Assembly (NCBI GenBank): GCA_013178155.1
Contig: JABLXH010000040.1
Coordinates: 16,675 to 80,674, forward strand
Direction of reading: 5' to 3'
From: Armatimonadota bacterium
GTDB taxonomy: Bacteria > Armatimonadota > Zipacnadia > Zipacnadales > UBA11051
Length of the DNA: 64,000 nt
Part shown: piece by piece, positions 16,875 to 26,726 of the stretch
Layout of the letters: every line of letters starts with the position of its first letter
How positions within the stretch are numbered: position 1 is the first letter of the stretch
Translations under genes and position numbers: made by a program
The notes under the pieces: generated by a model
What the model saw: only the letters and a program-made list of their open reading frames with translations
The model's database searches: none
Told to the model about the DNA's origin: nothing

Positions 16875-17753
16875 ATGGCATTGCAGGTCTGGCTCGACGG
16901 TAGGCTCGTACCGGAGGAGGAGGCCAGGGTATCGGTCTTTGACCACGGTCTATTGTACGGCGACGGCGTTTTCGAGGGGATCCGGGCGTATGACGGCATT
17001 GTCTTCCGGCTGAAGGAGCATCTGGACCGGCTGTACAACGGCGCCAGGGTCATCATGTTGGACATCCCTCTGAGCCAGGAGGAGATGACCCAGGCGGTCC
17101 TGGAGACCATTCGGGCCAACGGGTTGCGCGATGCCTACATTCGCCTGGTGGTGACGCGGGGCGTAGGAGACTTGGGCCTAGATCCGCGGAAGTGCCCCCG
17201 GGCTTCGGTGTTCATCATCGCCGCAGGGATCGCGTTGTACCCGGAGGAGGTCTACATCAACGGCCTGCGGCTGATCACATGCTCGGTGCGCCGGAACTCG
17301 CCGGATGCGCTGGATGGTTCCATCAAATCGCTCAACTACCTGAACAACATCATGGCCAAGATGGAGGCCATCCGGGCCGGTGTGCCGGAGGGCATCATGC
17401 TCACTACCGACGGCTACGTGGCCGAATGCACTGGAGACAACATCTTCCTTGTGCGCGGCGAAAGGCTCATCACCCCGCCCACGTCCATCGGCAATCTGCC
17501 GGGCATTACCCGTGGCGCAGTGATGGAGATTGCCGCCCGGCAAGGTCTGGAAGTGCGCGAGGAACTCTTCCGGCTGGCCTCCGTCTATACAGCCGAAGAG
17601 GTGTTTGTGACGGGCACCGCGGCGGAGATTGTGCCCGTAGTGGAAGTAGACGGGAGACCAGTGGGGGCGGGCAAACCTGGACCGGTTACGAAACGTCTAC
17701 TGGATGGATTTCGCGAACTAACGAAGACGGATGGCGAGCCGATATACCCGTAG
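16875..17753 (+). CDS. ilvE: Branched-chain amino acid aminotransferase (class IV)
   Basis: A 292-residue PLP enzyme of fold type IV, the usual length for IlvE. VFDHGLLYGDGVFEGIRAYDG is the family opening, SIKSLNYLNNIMAKMEA holds the PLP Lys, and TTDGYVAECTGDNIFLV followed by LPGITRGAVMEIA forms the cofactor site. It would interconvert Leu, Ile and Val with their 2-keto acids. D-amino-acid aminotransferase or aminodeoxychorismate lyase share the fold, so the substrate is family-level inference. A clear promoter precedes it. The start ATG lies 11 nt after the triplet GGGTGGG. clpC follows after 128 nt and may be co-transcribed. Confidence 0.88.
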   Translation: MALQVWLDGRLVPEEEARVSVFDHGLLYGDGVFEGIRAYDGIVFRLKEHLDRLYNGARVIMLDIPLSQEEMTQAVLETIRANGLRDAYIRLVVTRGVGDLGLDPRKCPRASVFIIAAGIALYPEEVYINGLRLITCSVRRNSPDALDGSIKSLNYLNNIMAKMEAIRAGVPEGIMLTTDGYVAECTGDNIFLVRGERLITPPTSIGNLPGITRGAVMEIAARQGLEVREELFRLASVYTAEEVFVTGTAAEIVPVVEVDGRPVGAGKPGPVTKRLLDGFRELTKTDGEPIYP

Positions 17754-17881
17754 GAGCCGGGCAAGTGACAGGGACTGGGTGGGTGTAGAGGGCCGGAAAG
17801 CCGTTTGGGCCCGCTTCCGGACCACGGGAACCGGTCGAGACTCTGTAGCCACTCATCCGTGCCACTGGAGGCACCGACGTT

Positions 17882-20341
17882 ATGGAATTATGGCAGCGTT
17901 TCACAAGCCGAGCGCGCCGCGCCGTACTCATGGCACATGACGAGGCGGCGCGAATGGGCGCGCCTCTGATTTCCACTGAGCACCTGCTGCTGGGGCTCTT
18001 GCGCCTGGGTGAGGGCGCGGCCCTGGACGTCCTGGAGCGTCTGAACATCGACGTTGAGCGCCTGCGCACCGACCTGCGGCGCCAGATGGATGCTGCCGGG
18101 CCGTCCGAGGCCTCCGAGGAGGTTTCCTTCACCCCCGAGGCACAGCGGGTCCTCACGCGCGCTTACCAGGAAGCCAAGGCACTTGGCGACTATCACATCG
18201 GCACCGAACACATCCTCATCGGTCTGCTCCGGGAGGGTCGGGGGCCGGCGTTTCGGCTGCTCAAGCGCCACGGGGCGGACCTGATGCTGCTGCGCCAAGC
18301 CCTGGCCGAGATGCAGGGCAGGCAGATGCCGGAGCAAAACGGCGAGGGGCAGCAGAAGCGCAGCAAGACACCGACTCTGGACCATTTCAGTCGCGACCTG
18401 ACCCAGATGGCCCGCGACGGCGTGCTGGACCCGGTCGTAGGTCGCGAGGCTGAGACCGAGCGGGTCATGCAGATCCTGTGCCGCCGCACAAAGAACAATC
18501 CCTGCCTCATCGGTGAAGCGGGCGTGGGGAAGACGGCCATTGTCGAGGGCCTGGCCCAGCACGTGGCCGACGGCAATGTGCCGGCCATCCTGCGCAACAA
18601 GCGTGTGGTGGCCCTTGACCTGGCCAGTCTGGTGGCTGGTACCAAGTACCGGGGCGAGTTTGAGGAGCGCATGAAGCGGGTCATGGAAGAGATCCGCAAC
18701 AGCCACGGGGAGATCATCGTCTTCCTGGACGAGCTCCACACCATCGTGGGCACCGGCGCGGCCGAGGGGGCCATGGACGCCTCCAATATCCTTAAGCCGG
18801 CCCTGGCCCGGGGCGAGCTGCAGTGCATCGGCGCCACCACCCTGGACGAGTACCGCAAGCACGTGGAGAAGACGCCCTCTTTGGAGCGACGCTTCCAGCC
18901 AGTGCAGGTACGGGAGCCCAGTCGTGACGAGACCCTCGACATCTTGCAGGGGATCAAGGACCGCTACGAGGAGTACCACGGCGTGTCCTTCACGGAGGCG
19001 GCGATTGAGGCCTCGGTGGACCTGGCCAGCCGCTACATCGCTGACCGGGCACTACCGGACAAGGCTATAGACTTGCTGGACGAGGCCGGTTCGCGGGTGA
19101 AACTGCGGACGTTCCGAAACGCTCAGGGGCGTGCCGAACGGCAAGACCACGAGGACTTGCTCGACACGCTTCCGCCGTCGGCCCCACCGATGGGGAGCTA
19201 CGAGGCCCTGCGAGCGGGAGGTACCCACAGCTTCGAGACCGGGGAGCTCTCCGATGATTGGCAGGAGGGACCAACCGAGACCCCACTGGTGGACACCGAC
19301 GACATCGCCCAGGTTGTGGCCACCTGGACTGGCATCCCGGTCGTCTCCCTGACCGAGGCGGAGTCGCAGCGTCTTCTGCGAATGGAAGAGGTCTTGCACC
19401 AGGACATTGTCGGGCAGGACGAGTCGATACGCACAGTGGCCAAGGCGGTCCGCCGGGCGCGTGCCGGCATCAAGGACCCGCGACGGCCGACGGGCTCGTT
19501 CATCTTCCTGGGGCCAACAGGGGTGGGCAAGACTTACCTGGCCCGCATGCTGGCGAAGTTCCTGTTTGGCAGCGAGGACGCCCTCATTCGCATTGACATG
19601 TCGGAATACATGGAGAAGTTCGCGGTCTCAAGGCTCATCGGGGCGCCCCCGGGCTATGTAGGTTACGAGGAGAGTGGGCAGCTATCGGAGGCCGTCCGCC
19701 GCCGGCCCTACTGTGTGGTCCTCTTCGACGAGATCGAGAAGGCCCATCCGGAGGTCTTCAGCATCCTGTTGCAGATCATGGAAGACGGCCGTCTCACCGA
19801 CTCCCAGGGCCGTGTGGTGGACTTCAAGAACGCCATCGTTATCATGACCAGCAACGTGGGCGCCAGACTCATCGCCCGCGAGAGAGCCCTGGGCTTCACC
19901 ACGGAGGAAGCTGAGCAGACCGCACAGGCGCACCAGCGCGACTACGGGCGCATGAAGCAGAAGGTGCTTGAGGAGCTCAAGAAGACCTTCAGCCCGGAGT
20001 TCCTCAACCGCGTGGATGACATCGTGGTCTTCCATGCCTTGACCCCGGAGGAAATCGAGGCCATCGTTGACCTTGAACTGGGCAAGGTGGCCGCTCAGCT
20101 TCACGAGCGCGGGTTCGAGCTGGTTGTGGGCGAGCGGATGCGCCAACTGCTGGCGAAGGAGGGCTATGACCCGGCCATGGGCGCCCGCCCGCTGCGACGA
20201 GCGGTCCGGCGACTGATCGAGGACCCGTTGGCCGAGTACGTGCTCAGGCTGGACGCCGAATCCAGCGGCGAGGTGTATGTGGACGCCGACGAAAACGGCG
20301 AGCCGCACTTCCGTTTCGAGCGCACGCTGTTGACGGTCTAG
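17882..20341 (+). CDS. clpC: ClpC-type AAA+ unfoldase with atypical middle region
   Basis: 819 residues, normal ClpC length. The order is: two N-domain repeats (residues 1-145), NBD1 with Walker A GEAGVGKT near residue 211, a linker at about 405-470, NBD2 with Walker A GPTGVGKT near 544, and a C-terminal D2-small domain. The loop RERALGFTTEE contains the LGF tripeptide that docks on ClpP. The linker where ClpC normally has its coiled-coil M domain with a UVR motif is instead Pro/Ser/Gly-rich (TLPPSAPPMGSYEALRAGG) with no heptad pattern. GGAGG lies 10 nt before the ATG. The usual ctsR-mcsA-mcsB neighbours are absent and no CtsR or CIRCE operator is visible. It would unfold substrates for ClpP. 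Confidence 0.93.
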   Translation: MELWQRFTSRARRAVLMAHDEAARMGAPLISTEHLLLGLLRLGEGAALDVLERLNIDVERLRTDLRRQMDAAGPSEASEEVSFTPEAQRVLTRAYQEAKALGDYHIGTEHILIGLLREGRGPAFRLLKRHGADLMLLRQALAEMQGRQMPEQNGEGQQKRSKTPTLDHFSRDLTQMARDGVLDPVVGREAETERVMQILCRRTKNNPCLIGEAGVGKTAIVEGLAQHVADGNVPAILRNKRVVALDLASLVAGTKYRGEFEERMKRVMEEIRNSHGEIIVFLDELHTIVGTGAAEGAMDASNILKPALARGELQCIGATTLDEYRKHVEKTPSLERRFQPVQVREPSRDETLDILQGIKDRYEEYHGVSFTEAAIEASVDLASRYIADRALPDKAIDLLDEAGSRVKLRTFRNAQGRAERQDHEDLLDTLPPSAPPMGSYEALRAGGTHSFETGELSDDWQEGPTETPLVDTDDIAQVVATWTGIPVVSLTEAESQRLLRMEEVLHQDIVGQDESIRTVAKAVRRARAGIKDPRRPTGSFIFLGPTGVGKTYLARMLAKFLFGSEDALIRIDMSEYMEKFAVSRLIGAPPGYVGYEESGQLSEAVRRRPYCVVLFDEIEKAHPEVFSILLQIMEDGRLTDSQGRVVDFKNAIVIMTSNVGARLIARERALGFTTEEAEQTAQAHQRDYGRMKQKVLEELKKTFSPEFLNRVDDIVVFHALTPEEIEAIVDLELGKVAAQLHERGFELVVGERMRQLLAKEGYDPAMGARPLRRAVRRLIEDPLAEYVLRLDAESSGEVYVDADENGEPHFRFERTLLTV

Positions 20342-20372
20342 CGCACATCGGCAGGCAAGTTGGAATAAGCGA

Positions 20373-20402
20373 GGGGGAGCTGGCAGTTTGGCCGGCTCCC
20401 CC
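20373..20402. terminator. Strong hairpin between convergent clpC and NAGPA-domain genes
   Basis: GGGGGAGC (20373-20380) pairs with GCTCCCCC (20395-20402), extended by an inner TGGC/GCCG stem around a 6-nt loop. This gives about 12 bp in total. The 3' flank on the plus strand is only mildly T-rich. Confidence 0.65.
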
Positions 20403-20432
20403 TTGGCGTTGCCGCGAACCGGTTGCCAAGTC

Positions 20433-21368
20433 TCAGTCATAGATCAGGATGACGTTGCTCAGGCGGCGCTTGGGGATGGTGACGTAGCGCCCGTTGCAGT
20501 AGAGCGCACTGGAGGACCCACCATCAAGGTTGGCGGCGTGCAGACAGCCGAGGCGAAGCATGATGTGCGCCAGCTTGTTCAGGCTGACAGGCGTGTGTAC
20601 GGTCACGAGCACCAGCTTGCTGTGCCGCGTGAGCCCAATGGCGCTGCGTGAGGCTCTGCCCAGCACCCGGGGGTCGCGGAAGCCTTCCTCGCGGGGGTGC
20701 AGGTAGATGCGGCCGTTGCGGACCAGTGTTGGCCCCGTCGTGATGGCGTTGTAGACCCCCTTCCAGTCCAGCTTATGCCCGTAAGTGCCGCTGCGGTACC
20801 GGAAGCGCACGTGCCCCTGCCGATCCATCATGATGGTGGTACCCCAGCGACCGTCATACAGGAGCTTGCCGTGGCGCATGACGCTGCCCGTCGGCTGACC
20901 ATTGAGGATGTGGAAGAAAGTGCCGTTGATCGCTGCCCGCGGTTGGTAGCGCTTGACAATGCGGTAGAAGTTCTCGCGCGGGAAGTAGCCGCGTTCCGGG
21001 TCGGCGCCGCGGGCCAGGCCGATCACGCAGCGCACGTGGGGCCGCGTGATGTCCACCCAGACGATGTTCGTTCCCACGCCACCGATGAGTCGCCACTCGC
21101 GCGCGACCTGAGCACTGCGCTGGACCGTTGTGTTGCGGTACCACAGGAGGGGCTTTGGCCGCGAGCTCACTTCCGGGAGCTTTGGGCTCGGTGTGCGGTT
21201 AACGGGAGGCGGCGGGGCAGGCGTATCTACAGCCGGCTTTCGATAGGCTGATCCCGGCGTCCGGGGGTGTAACGTCAGGCCTATCGCGAGTGCCAGGACA
21301 ACGGCGACCGCCACCCAGCCATAGCATCCGCCCCGGAACAGGCGGGAGCGCGGGGCAGCAGGTCTCAA
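20433..21368 (-). CDS. Phosphodiester glycosidase (NAGPA) family membrane-anchored protein
   Basis: 311 residues. An N-terminal hydrophobic anchor (GWVAVAVVLALAIGLTLH) is followed by a Pro-rich linker and an NAGPA domain. Diagnostic motifs are AINGTFFHILNGQPTGSV, GPTLVRNGRIYL, RSAIGLTRHSKLVLVTV and NLDGGSSSALYCNGRYV. Members cleave GlcNAc-phosphodiester linkages or act on exopolysaccharide and wall glycans. The start is a TTG overlapping the upstream TPR gene stop as TTGA, with GGAG 8 nt before, so translation is coupled to the TPR lipoprotein. It faces the outside of the membrane. Confidence 0.85.
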   Translation of the reverse strand: MRPAAPRSRLFRGGCYGWVAVAVVLALAIGLTLHPRTPGSAYRKPAVDTPAPPPPVNRTPSPKLPEVSSRPKPLLWYRNTTVQRSAQVAREWRLIGGVGTNIVWVDITRPHVRCVIGLARGADPERGYFPRENFYRIVKRYQPRAAINGTFFHILNGQPTGSVMRHGKLLYDGRWGTTIMMDRQGHVRFRYRSGTYGHKLDWKGVYNAITTGPTLVRNGRIYLHPREEGFRDPRVLGRASRSAIGLTRHSKLVLVTVHTPVSLNKLAHIMLRLGCLHAANLDGGSSSALYCNGRYVTIPKRRLSNVILIYD

Positions 21369-22540
21369 CGGCCGAACTCCTCCAGCGCCTGGCGGGCCTG
21401 ATGGGCGACCTGCTCGTCATCCGATGCGGCTGCCTGCCTGAGCAGCCTCATGCCCTGGGTGCGTTGCCCTGCCTGAACCAGGGTCCACCCCAGATGGTAA
21501 TGGATGGCGCCTACCTCGGGCCAACGCTTCTGGAGTCCCTTCAGGATGCGCAGTGCCTGCTCGTACTGGCCGTCACGAGCCAGCGCCCATCCCAGGGTCT
21601 CGATCAGTTTGGGGTCGTCGGGTACAGCCTGAACAGCCCGTCGAGCCCAGGCTACGGCAGAAGCCGTGTCCAGCTGTTCGTCGGCCAGCACCAGCGCCAG
21701 GTTGTTCGCGCACAGCGCATGGTCAGGGTCAATCACCAGCGCTTCGCGGAACTGAGCAACCGCTTCATCCAGCCGGCCGGCCATGTACAACTCGGTGCCC
21801 GCCACAAACCTTTCCTCGATCGACTCGGGCGCGAGCTCGACGGCCACCAGCGCCTGCCGGGCAGCGTCCTCATGGCGTCGCTGGCTGCGCAGGAACTCGG
21901 CGTAGGCCAGGCGGAGACGACCCAGCCGCGGCGCCAGCTCAATGGCCCGCACAAAGCTCTCCTCTGCCTGCTGCGACTGGCCAAGAAGCGCCTGTGACAC
22001 GGCCAGGGCCCAGTGCAACCGTGGATCACGCCGATGGGTCTGGAGAGCTTCGCGGGCCACGACTTCCGCCTCTGCTGGACGTCCCTGGACGGCCAAGGCA
22101 CGAGCCAGCAGCGCGGCGGAGTCCGCAGACCGCAGCGCGGCGGGTGGCAGCCGACGCAGCAACCGTTCCGCCGCCTGGGGCTGGCCTGCCTGCAGCAGGA
22201 TGTCTGCCTTCTGAACCACGGCGGGCAGATACCCGGGATCGATCTTCAGGGCGCGGTCCAGGGCCTCAGCAGCCTTCTCCCCCATCGCCTTCTCGGCCTG
22301 GCCAGACAGACTCGCAGCCACTAGGGCACGGGTCTGAGCCAGCCGCGTGTAGGCGTCTGCTGATTTCGCGTCAGCCGCCCGCAGTTCGGCACGGGCCAAA
22401 GCCTCTCGGCTCCCAAACCGGCGAATCTCTCCGACGACACGCCGGTCTGGTTCGAGTAGGCTGGGGGTTGGGCCGCAGCCGACGCTTGTCAGCAGTGCCG
22501 ACAGCGCCGCCATGAGGGGGGCGAGGCTACGTGGCGTCAT
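21365..22540 (-). CDS. TPR-repeat probable lipoprotein
   Basis: 391 residues. The N-terminus MTPRSLAPLMAALSALLTSVGCGP looks like a signal peptide ending in a lipobox-like Cys, though -3 is Ser, so lipidation is uncertain. The rest is TPR-type helical hairpins, for example LLRRLPPAALRSADSAALLARALA, AVQGRPAEAEVVAREALQTH and YEQALRILKGLQKRWPE. These scaffold protein contacts. ATG 22540 was chosen because the hydrophobic segment starts there; an upstream ATG at 22579 is possible. It overlaps the NAGPA-domain gene and probably works with it at the envelope. Confidence 0.75.
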   Translation of the reverse strand: MTPRSLAPLMAALSALLTSVGCGPTPSLLEPDRRVVGEIRRFGSREALARAELRAADAKSADAYTRLAQTRALVAASLSGQAEKAMGEKAAEALDRALKIDPGYLPAVVQKADILLQAGQPQAAERLLRRLPPAALRSADSAALLARALAVQGRPAEAEVVAREALQTHRRDPRLHWALAVSQALLGQSQQAEESFVRAIELAPRLGRLRLAYAEFLRSQRRHEDAARQALVAVELAPESIEERFVAGTELYMAGRLDEAVAQFREALVIDPDHALCANNLALVLADEQLDTASAVAWARRAVQAVPDDPKLIETLGWALARDGQYEQALRILKGLQKRWPEVGAIHYHLGWTLVQAGQRTQGMRLLRQAAASDDEQVAHQARQALEEFGR

Positions 22541-22702
22541 CCCGCAGACGGGTCTCCCGGTTGGGTGGTATAGCCGCATCGGGCCGGGGGTAGCAGTTCG
22601 CCTGTCGCGGCTCACCCTCCTGCCTCCAACTGAGACCCCCGAGGACCACAGGCCGCTGGCCGGGACGGTAAGGTACATGCCTCAGCGGATGTCCGGCAGC
22701 GT

Positions 22703-23761
22703 CTACCAGAGCTTCCTGCGAGCATGGCAATAGGGACGGCTGCCTTTTTTCAGGTAGTAGTCCTGGTGGTAGTCCTCCGCCGGCCAGAACTTCCCGGCTG
22801 GCGTGACGCGGGTGGCGATCTTCAGACCGCGCGCCGCCAACTCAGCGATGAGCCGCTCAGCGACGATCCTCTGCTCCTCATCGGTGTAGAAGATCTCAGA
22901 CCGGTACTGGTCACCAATGTCCGGCCCCTGGCGGTCCACCTGAGTGGGGTCATGGATCTCAAAGAACAGCTTGGCCAACTGCTCGAAGGAAACCCGCACC
23001 GGGTCGTAGAGCACCTCAACCGCCTCGGCGTGGCCAGTCGTGTGGGTGCAGACTTGCTCGTAAGTCGGGTTCTCGGTCGTGCCGCCGATATACCCAACCG
23101 TAGTCGCGATCACTCCAGGCTGCTGCTGCAGCAGGTACTCCACCCCCCAGAAGCACCCTCCAGCAAAATAGGCGCGACCATACTTCACCTGATCCTCCGG
23201 CACAAACAGCAGCGACAGGGAGTTCACGCAGTGGCGAGTGTCCTTCGGCGTGAAGCCCTCGCCGACGAACACGTGTCCCAGATGACCCCCGCAGTTGGCG
23301 CAGAGAATCTCGGTCCGCCGACCGTCCGCATCTACCTGACGTTTGACGGCACCGGGGATTTCCTCATCAAAGCTCGGCCACCCACATCCGGAGTGAAACT
23401 TGCTGTCGGACCGGTATAGCATGGCACCGCACCGGCGACAGGTGTACGCGCCTGGCACAAAGTGGTCAACATACTCCCCGGTGAAAGGTGCCTCGGTCCC
23501 CTTGTGGACGATGACAGCTTCCTCCTCCGGTGTCAGCTTGCGGTACGGGCGATGGCTGGACGGCGAGTGCATAGGCTCGACCTCACTCTCTGCGGAACGG
23601 GCTTCGGGACTGTCACTTCCGGGGGCAGTCTCGTCGGCGACAGCAGGATCGGGGTTCTCGCCGGCGTCCCTCGCGCTTGCGGGCAGCAGACTGACGATTA
23701 GCCAGACCAGCAGTACCGACAAGGTCGCCGCCAGCAGTACCCCACCCGGGCTTCGGGCCAT
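22703..23761 (-). CDS. msrBA: Membrane-anchored MsrB-MsrA fusion methionine sulfoxide reductase
   Basis: 352 residues. A signal-anchor ([19 protein letters not shown]) and an acidic/Pro linker lead to MsrB at about 70-195. MsrB has Zn Cys pairs CRRCG and CANCGG and the catalytic Cys in [10 protein letters not shown]. MsrA follows at about 205-350, with catalytic Cys in [13 protein letters not shown]. Together they reduce R- and S-methionine sulfoxide. The order MsrB then MsrA is the reverse of the common PilB/MsrAB arrangement, though it is known. The anchor places both domains outside the cytoplasm, where a thiol donor is needed; none is encoded nearby. ATG 23761 has AGAGGTGG upstream. Confidence 0.93.
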   Translation of the reverse strand: MARSPGGVLLAATLSVLLVWLIVSLLPASARDAGENPDPAVADETAPGSDSPEARSAESEVEPMHSPSSHRPYRKLTPEEEAVIVHKGTEAPFTGEYVDHFVPGAYTCRRCGAMLYRSDSKFHSGCGWPSFDEEIPGAVKRQVDADGRRTEILCANCGGHLGHVFVGEGFTPKDTRHCVNSLSLLFVPEDQVKYGRAYFAGGCFWGVEYLLQQQPGVIATTVGYIGGTTENPTYEQVCTHTTGHAEAVEVLYDPVRVSFEQLAKLFFEIHDPTQVDRQGPDIGDQYRSEIFYTDEEQRIVAERLIAELAARGLKIATRVTPAGKFWPAEDYHQDYYLKKGSRPYCHARRKLW

Positions 23762-23934
23762 GTTGCCCACCTCTCTGGAGACGACGCGACCGCACACCAC
23801 AGGGGCGCGAACGGCCGCGACGTTATGTAATATATCTACAGTCTTTCGACGTCCAGAGAGGAGTGCGAGTTCGGGCCAGGCGGCACAGGCGAAAGGTAAT
23901 CGTCGCGCAGGGAAAGAGGGCGGGCAGGGCGGCG

Positions 23935-25098
23935 TCAGCCGCCGAGCTCCACCATCCTCGCGCGATAGTGCAGGTAGTTGGCGTAGGGCACCTCTTCCGG
24001 GGTGCCGTGGTCCACAGTGGGCACGTATCCGCCGCGCTCCCGCATGACAGGAACAATGCGCTCCACCATGGCGTCTATGTCCTGTGTGGACTGGGCCAGG
24101 ACCCGCTTGTCGATCCCGCCGGAGATCACCAGGTCCGGATAGTCACGTCCCGTTCGCACCACATCACAGCCCGAAGCGACCTCGAAGGGGCTCATGGCCG
24201 TCATGCCGATGGCCTCGCGGTAGATGGGAATGACCGGATCGCAGAAGCCGTCAGTGTCAATCTGCACGTGCAGCTTGCGGGTCTTGTCAATCTGCCGCCC
24301 GCGTATATTGGCGATGAGCTGCTGGTAGTAAGGCAACAGGAACTCCGCCATCATCGGCGGGCTGATCAGGGGACCGTGGTTGTAGCAGATGTCCTCGGCC
24401 AGGAAGACCTCATCCAGCGTGACCGCCTGCTGGTGGCGAGCGATGACCGCGTCGGCCAAGACGAGCCAGGTCTGCATGCAGTCGTGGATGAGCTCTGGTT
24501 GATCATGGAAGGCATAGAGTAGCTCGACGGGCCCGATCAGGCTGCGCAAGTACATATAGCCGCCGATGACGCGCTGCGACATGATGAACCCCTGGCCAGC
24601 GGCCGCACGGGCGGCGCTGAGGGTCTGGTCCAGGTCCGCAAAGCGTCCCGGAGCGGCCGGGTCCAGTCGCCACTTCACGTCTTCTTCCCATGTCTTCATG
24701 TCCCTGACCGGGTGCGACAGATACTCAGGCATGAAGCCGACGCGACGGTCTTTGAAGAAAAGGACGTGGCGGCCGGCATAGTCCTGCGCCACTTCATGGT
24801 CGCCGCGGTCCTCGATGATCCGCTCCTCGAAGGCGGGGACGAAGGCCGCCTCGCACCAGCCCAGGCCGCCAAGACCATACACCGCCGGGTCGTCGTAGTG
24901 GAAAAGCTCAGCATGGGGCACATCCTGAGGCATGCCCTCGGCTGCCCAGCGCTCCAGAGCTCCGGGCATCAGCCAGAACTCCCGGTGGTAGAGCGGTGCT
25001 CCCGGCACGAGGTCATAGGCGTCGCGGAGCTTGCGGACGGCTGGCGCCATCTGCTCGCGGGGAACCATCTGATGGATGCCGTCGGGTTGAGTGGACAA
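23935..25098 (-). CDS. Uroporphyrinogen decarboxylase (URO-D) superfamily protein
   Basis: 387 residues of the URO-D/CmuA/MtbA TIM-barrel superfamily. Motifs include [56 protein letters not shown] and [20 protein letters not shown], with [19 protein letters not shown] near the end. The last two are typical of the large URO-D-like family of uncharacterised proteins found beside saccharide-use genes. The Arg-rich substrate site of true HemE is not evident and no haem genes are near, so it is probably a methyltransferase-like or unknown-function member. Start is TTG 25098, with GGAG 8 nt upstream. Confidence 0.8.
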   Translation of the reverse strand: MSTQPDGIHQMVPREQMAPAVRKLRDAYDLVPGAPLYHREFWLMPGALERWAAEGMPQDVPHAELFHYDDPAVYGLGGLGWCEAAFVPAFEERIIEDRGDHEVAQDYAGRHVLFFKDRRVGFMPEYLSHPVRDMKTWEEDVKWRLDPAAPGRFADLDQTLSAARAAAGQGFIMSQRVIGGYMYLRSLIGPVELLYAFHDQPELIHDCMQTWLVLADAVIARHQQAVTLDEVFLAEDICYNHGPLISPPMMAEFLLPYYQQLIANIRGRQIDKTRKLHVQIDTDGFCDPVIPIYREAIGMTAMSPFEVASGCDVVRTGRDYPDLVISGGIDKRVLAQSTQDIDAMVERIVPVMRERGGYVPTVDHGTPEEVPYANYLHYRARMVELGG

Positions 25099-25228
25099 GT
25101 CGTTGCTCCTCGGAGACAGGATAGACTGAGCCGCAGCCCCGGTGACGACGCTCACTGGGACGTGGGCGCCTGCGGCGATAGGTCCAACTGACGAGCAGCC
25201 CCTGCCTGCCGCCCAAGGTGTCCCAAGG

Positions 25229-26653
25229 TTAAGGCAGCTTGTCGGCTGCCTCCAGTAGCTCGCGCCGGGCCGTCAGTAACACCTCAGGGTCATTCGTGTA
25301 CGAAGTGAGCTCACCGGCCGGCCCGGCGACCCGAGCCAGGGCCGAGGTGAGGGCGGCAGCGGCAGCATCGCGCTCGGGCCCGGAGGCGGCCTTCAGGATC
25401 ATGCGCTCGACCGCGCGAAGCATCTCATAGTCCTCGAACCCGTCGCGCAGACGCTCCCAGCGCGTCGAGGCAATGGGGGCCCGATCGCCCGGGTATACGA
25501 CAAACAGGTCGCCGGCGGTATAGGCTCCATCGCCTTCTGGCTGACCGAAGGGGTCCGTAGGCCAGTTGACATAGGACCACCGCAACAGTCCCTGGAATCC
25601 CTCCTGCCAACAGATCCAGCCGATGGCGCGCTGCTCAATGGGCTGTGAGGTGATGAAGCTGTTGGGACGCTCCGGATGGCAGCAGATGTAGGTCTCCACC
25701 CACTTGCCAGACTCGCGCAAGGCTTTGGCCCAGGCCGCGTCGTAGACGTCAGCGCGCAGTTTGAAGACAAAGCGGTCTATGCAGGGCGCCAGCTCCTTAG
25801 CCGAGGCCAAGCTATCGAGGGCAACGGTCGTGCGGTGGCCCGGGTCGGCCCGTCTGAGCAGCTCGACGCAGCGGCGGAACCGATCCAGGGTGGGGGGACC
25901 GTAGACGTCCTGAGGCTCATCGGTGGGGCATATGTAGAGACGCTCCCACCAGCCTTTTTCGCGGCAGTGCTCGGCCAGGGCCCGACCAAAGGCCAGCCAC
26001 AGCTCATCGAAAAGCGGATCACCGGGGTTGGCCACCTGCTGCTGGTAGCGGCCCTCCGCGTCCAACCAGGCAATCGTGGTATCGCCGCGCCCGTCGAACA
26101 TCTGCAGGTATTCGATGAGGCCATCAATGCCAACGCTCGCGCATAGCTCGACGTACCGGTCGAAGGCCCCGAACCCGAATTCCCAGGCCCCGCGTGCATC
26201 GCGGCGCCACTCGAAGTGACCGCGACCAACCTGCACCACACTCTGGCCGTGCTCCGCCAAGTCTCGCAGAAAAGGCTCCATCAGTTGCCAGTGCGCCTCG
26301 CTGCCCGCCTCCACACCGTACTGGCGGGCCAGGTGACCGAAGCCCTGCCAGAAATCCACGCGAAACTGCCAGGCGGTGGGGTCAGGAAGCAGCGCCTGGT
26401 GGACGCAGACGCGGACAGGGAGTGACTGCGACACCCCGCTGTCGGGGTCGCTCACGATGACCGTGCCCGCGTAGTCGCCGGGTGAGGCGTCGGCGGGGAC
26501 AGCGATGCTGAGCCAAAGACAGCGGGTCTCACCGGGGGGAGCCGTCAGACCGTCGGGGGGCAGGTCCCGCAGAATATCAGGCCAGAGCTGTCGGCGCTTC
26601 TGAGGGTCGTCGGGGGCGATGGCGGGGACGTAATCTACCAAGCGCAACCGCAC
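25229..26653 (-). CDS. DUF4091-type glycosidase-like protein, C-terminal half of a frameshifted gene
   Basis: 474 codons open, but a natural start is lacking. In this frame the coding pattern continues upstream as GKDPLRVQAAVTALSRADG to a point just inside the end of the CBM9 gene at about 26732. The protein begins with a beta-rich domain (LWLSIAVPADASPGDYAGTV), then a TIM-barrel-like region (FRVDFWQGFGHLARQYGV, YICPTDEPQDVYG), and ends in a DUF4091 segment (GDLFVVYPGDRAPIASTRWE, then RDGFEDYEMLR). DUF4091 is found in predicted glycoside hydrolases. The GTG at 26653 is the longest start but is not preceded by a clear ribosome site. Probably one protein with the upstream half. Confidence 0.8.
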   Translation of the reverse strand: MRLRLVDYVPAIAPDDPQKRRQLWPDILRDLPPDGLTAPPGETRCLWLSIAVPADASPGDYAGTVIVSDPDSGVSQSLPVRVCVHQALLPDPTAWQFRVDFWQGFGHLARQYGVEAGSEAHWQLMEPFLRDLAEHGQSVVQVGRGHFEWRRDARGAWEFGFGAFDRYVELCASVGIDGLIEYLQMFDGRGDTTIAWLDAEGRYQQQVANPGDPLFDELWLAFGRALAEHCREKGWWERLYICPTDEPQDVYGPPTLDRFRRCVELLRRADPGHRTTVALDSLASAKELAPCIDRFVFKLRADVYDAAWAKALRESGKWVETYICCHPERPNSFITSQPIEQRAIGWICWQEGFQGLLRWSYVNWPTDPFGQPEGDGAYTAGDLFVVYPGDRAPIASTRWERLRDGFEDYEMLRAVERMILKAASGPERDAAAAALTSALARVAGPAGELTSYTNDPEVLLTARRELLEAADKLP

Positions 26654-26726
26654 CGCGTCCGCCGGCAGCGTGGCTCCGTCCGCCCTGCTCAGGGCCGTGA
26701 CCGCCGCCTGGACACGCAGAGGATCC

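Noticed and set aside
17754..17881. CIRCE or CtsR operator before clpC
   Set aside because: No inverted repeat of the CIRCE form or CtsR heptads could be found in the 128-nt gap.
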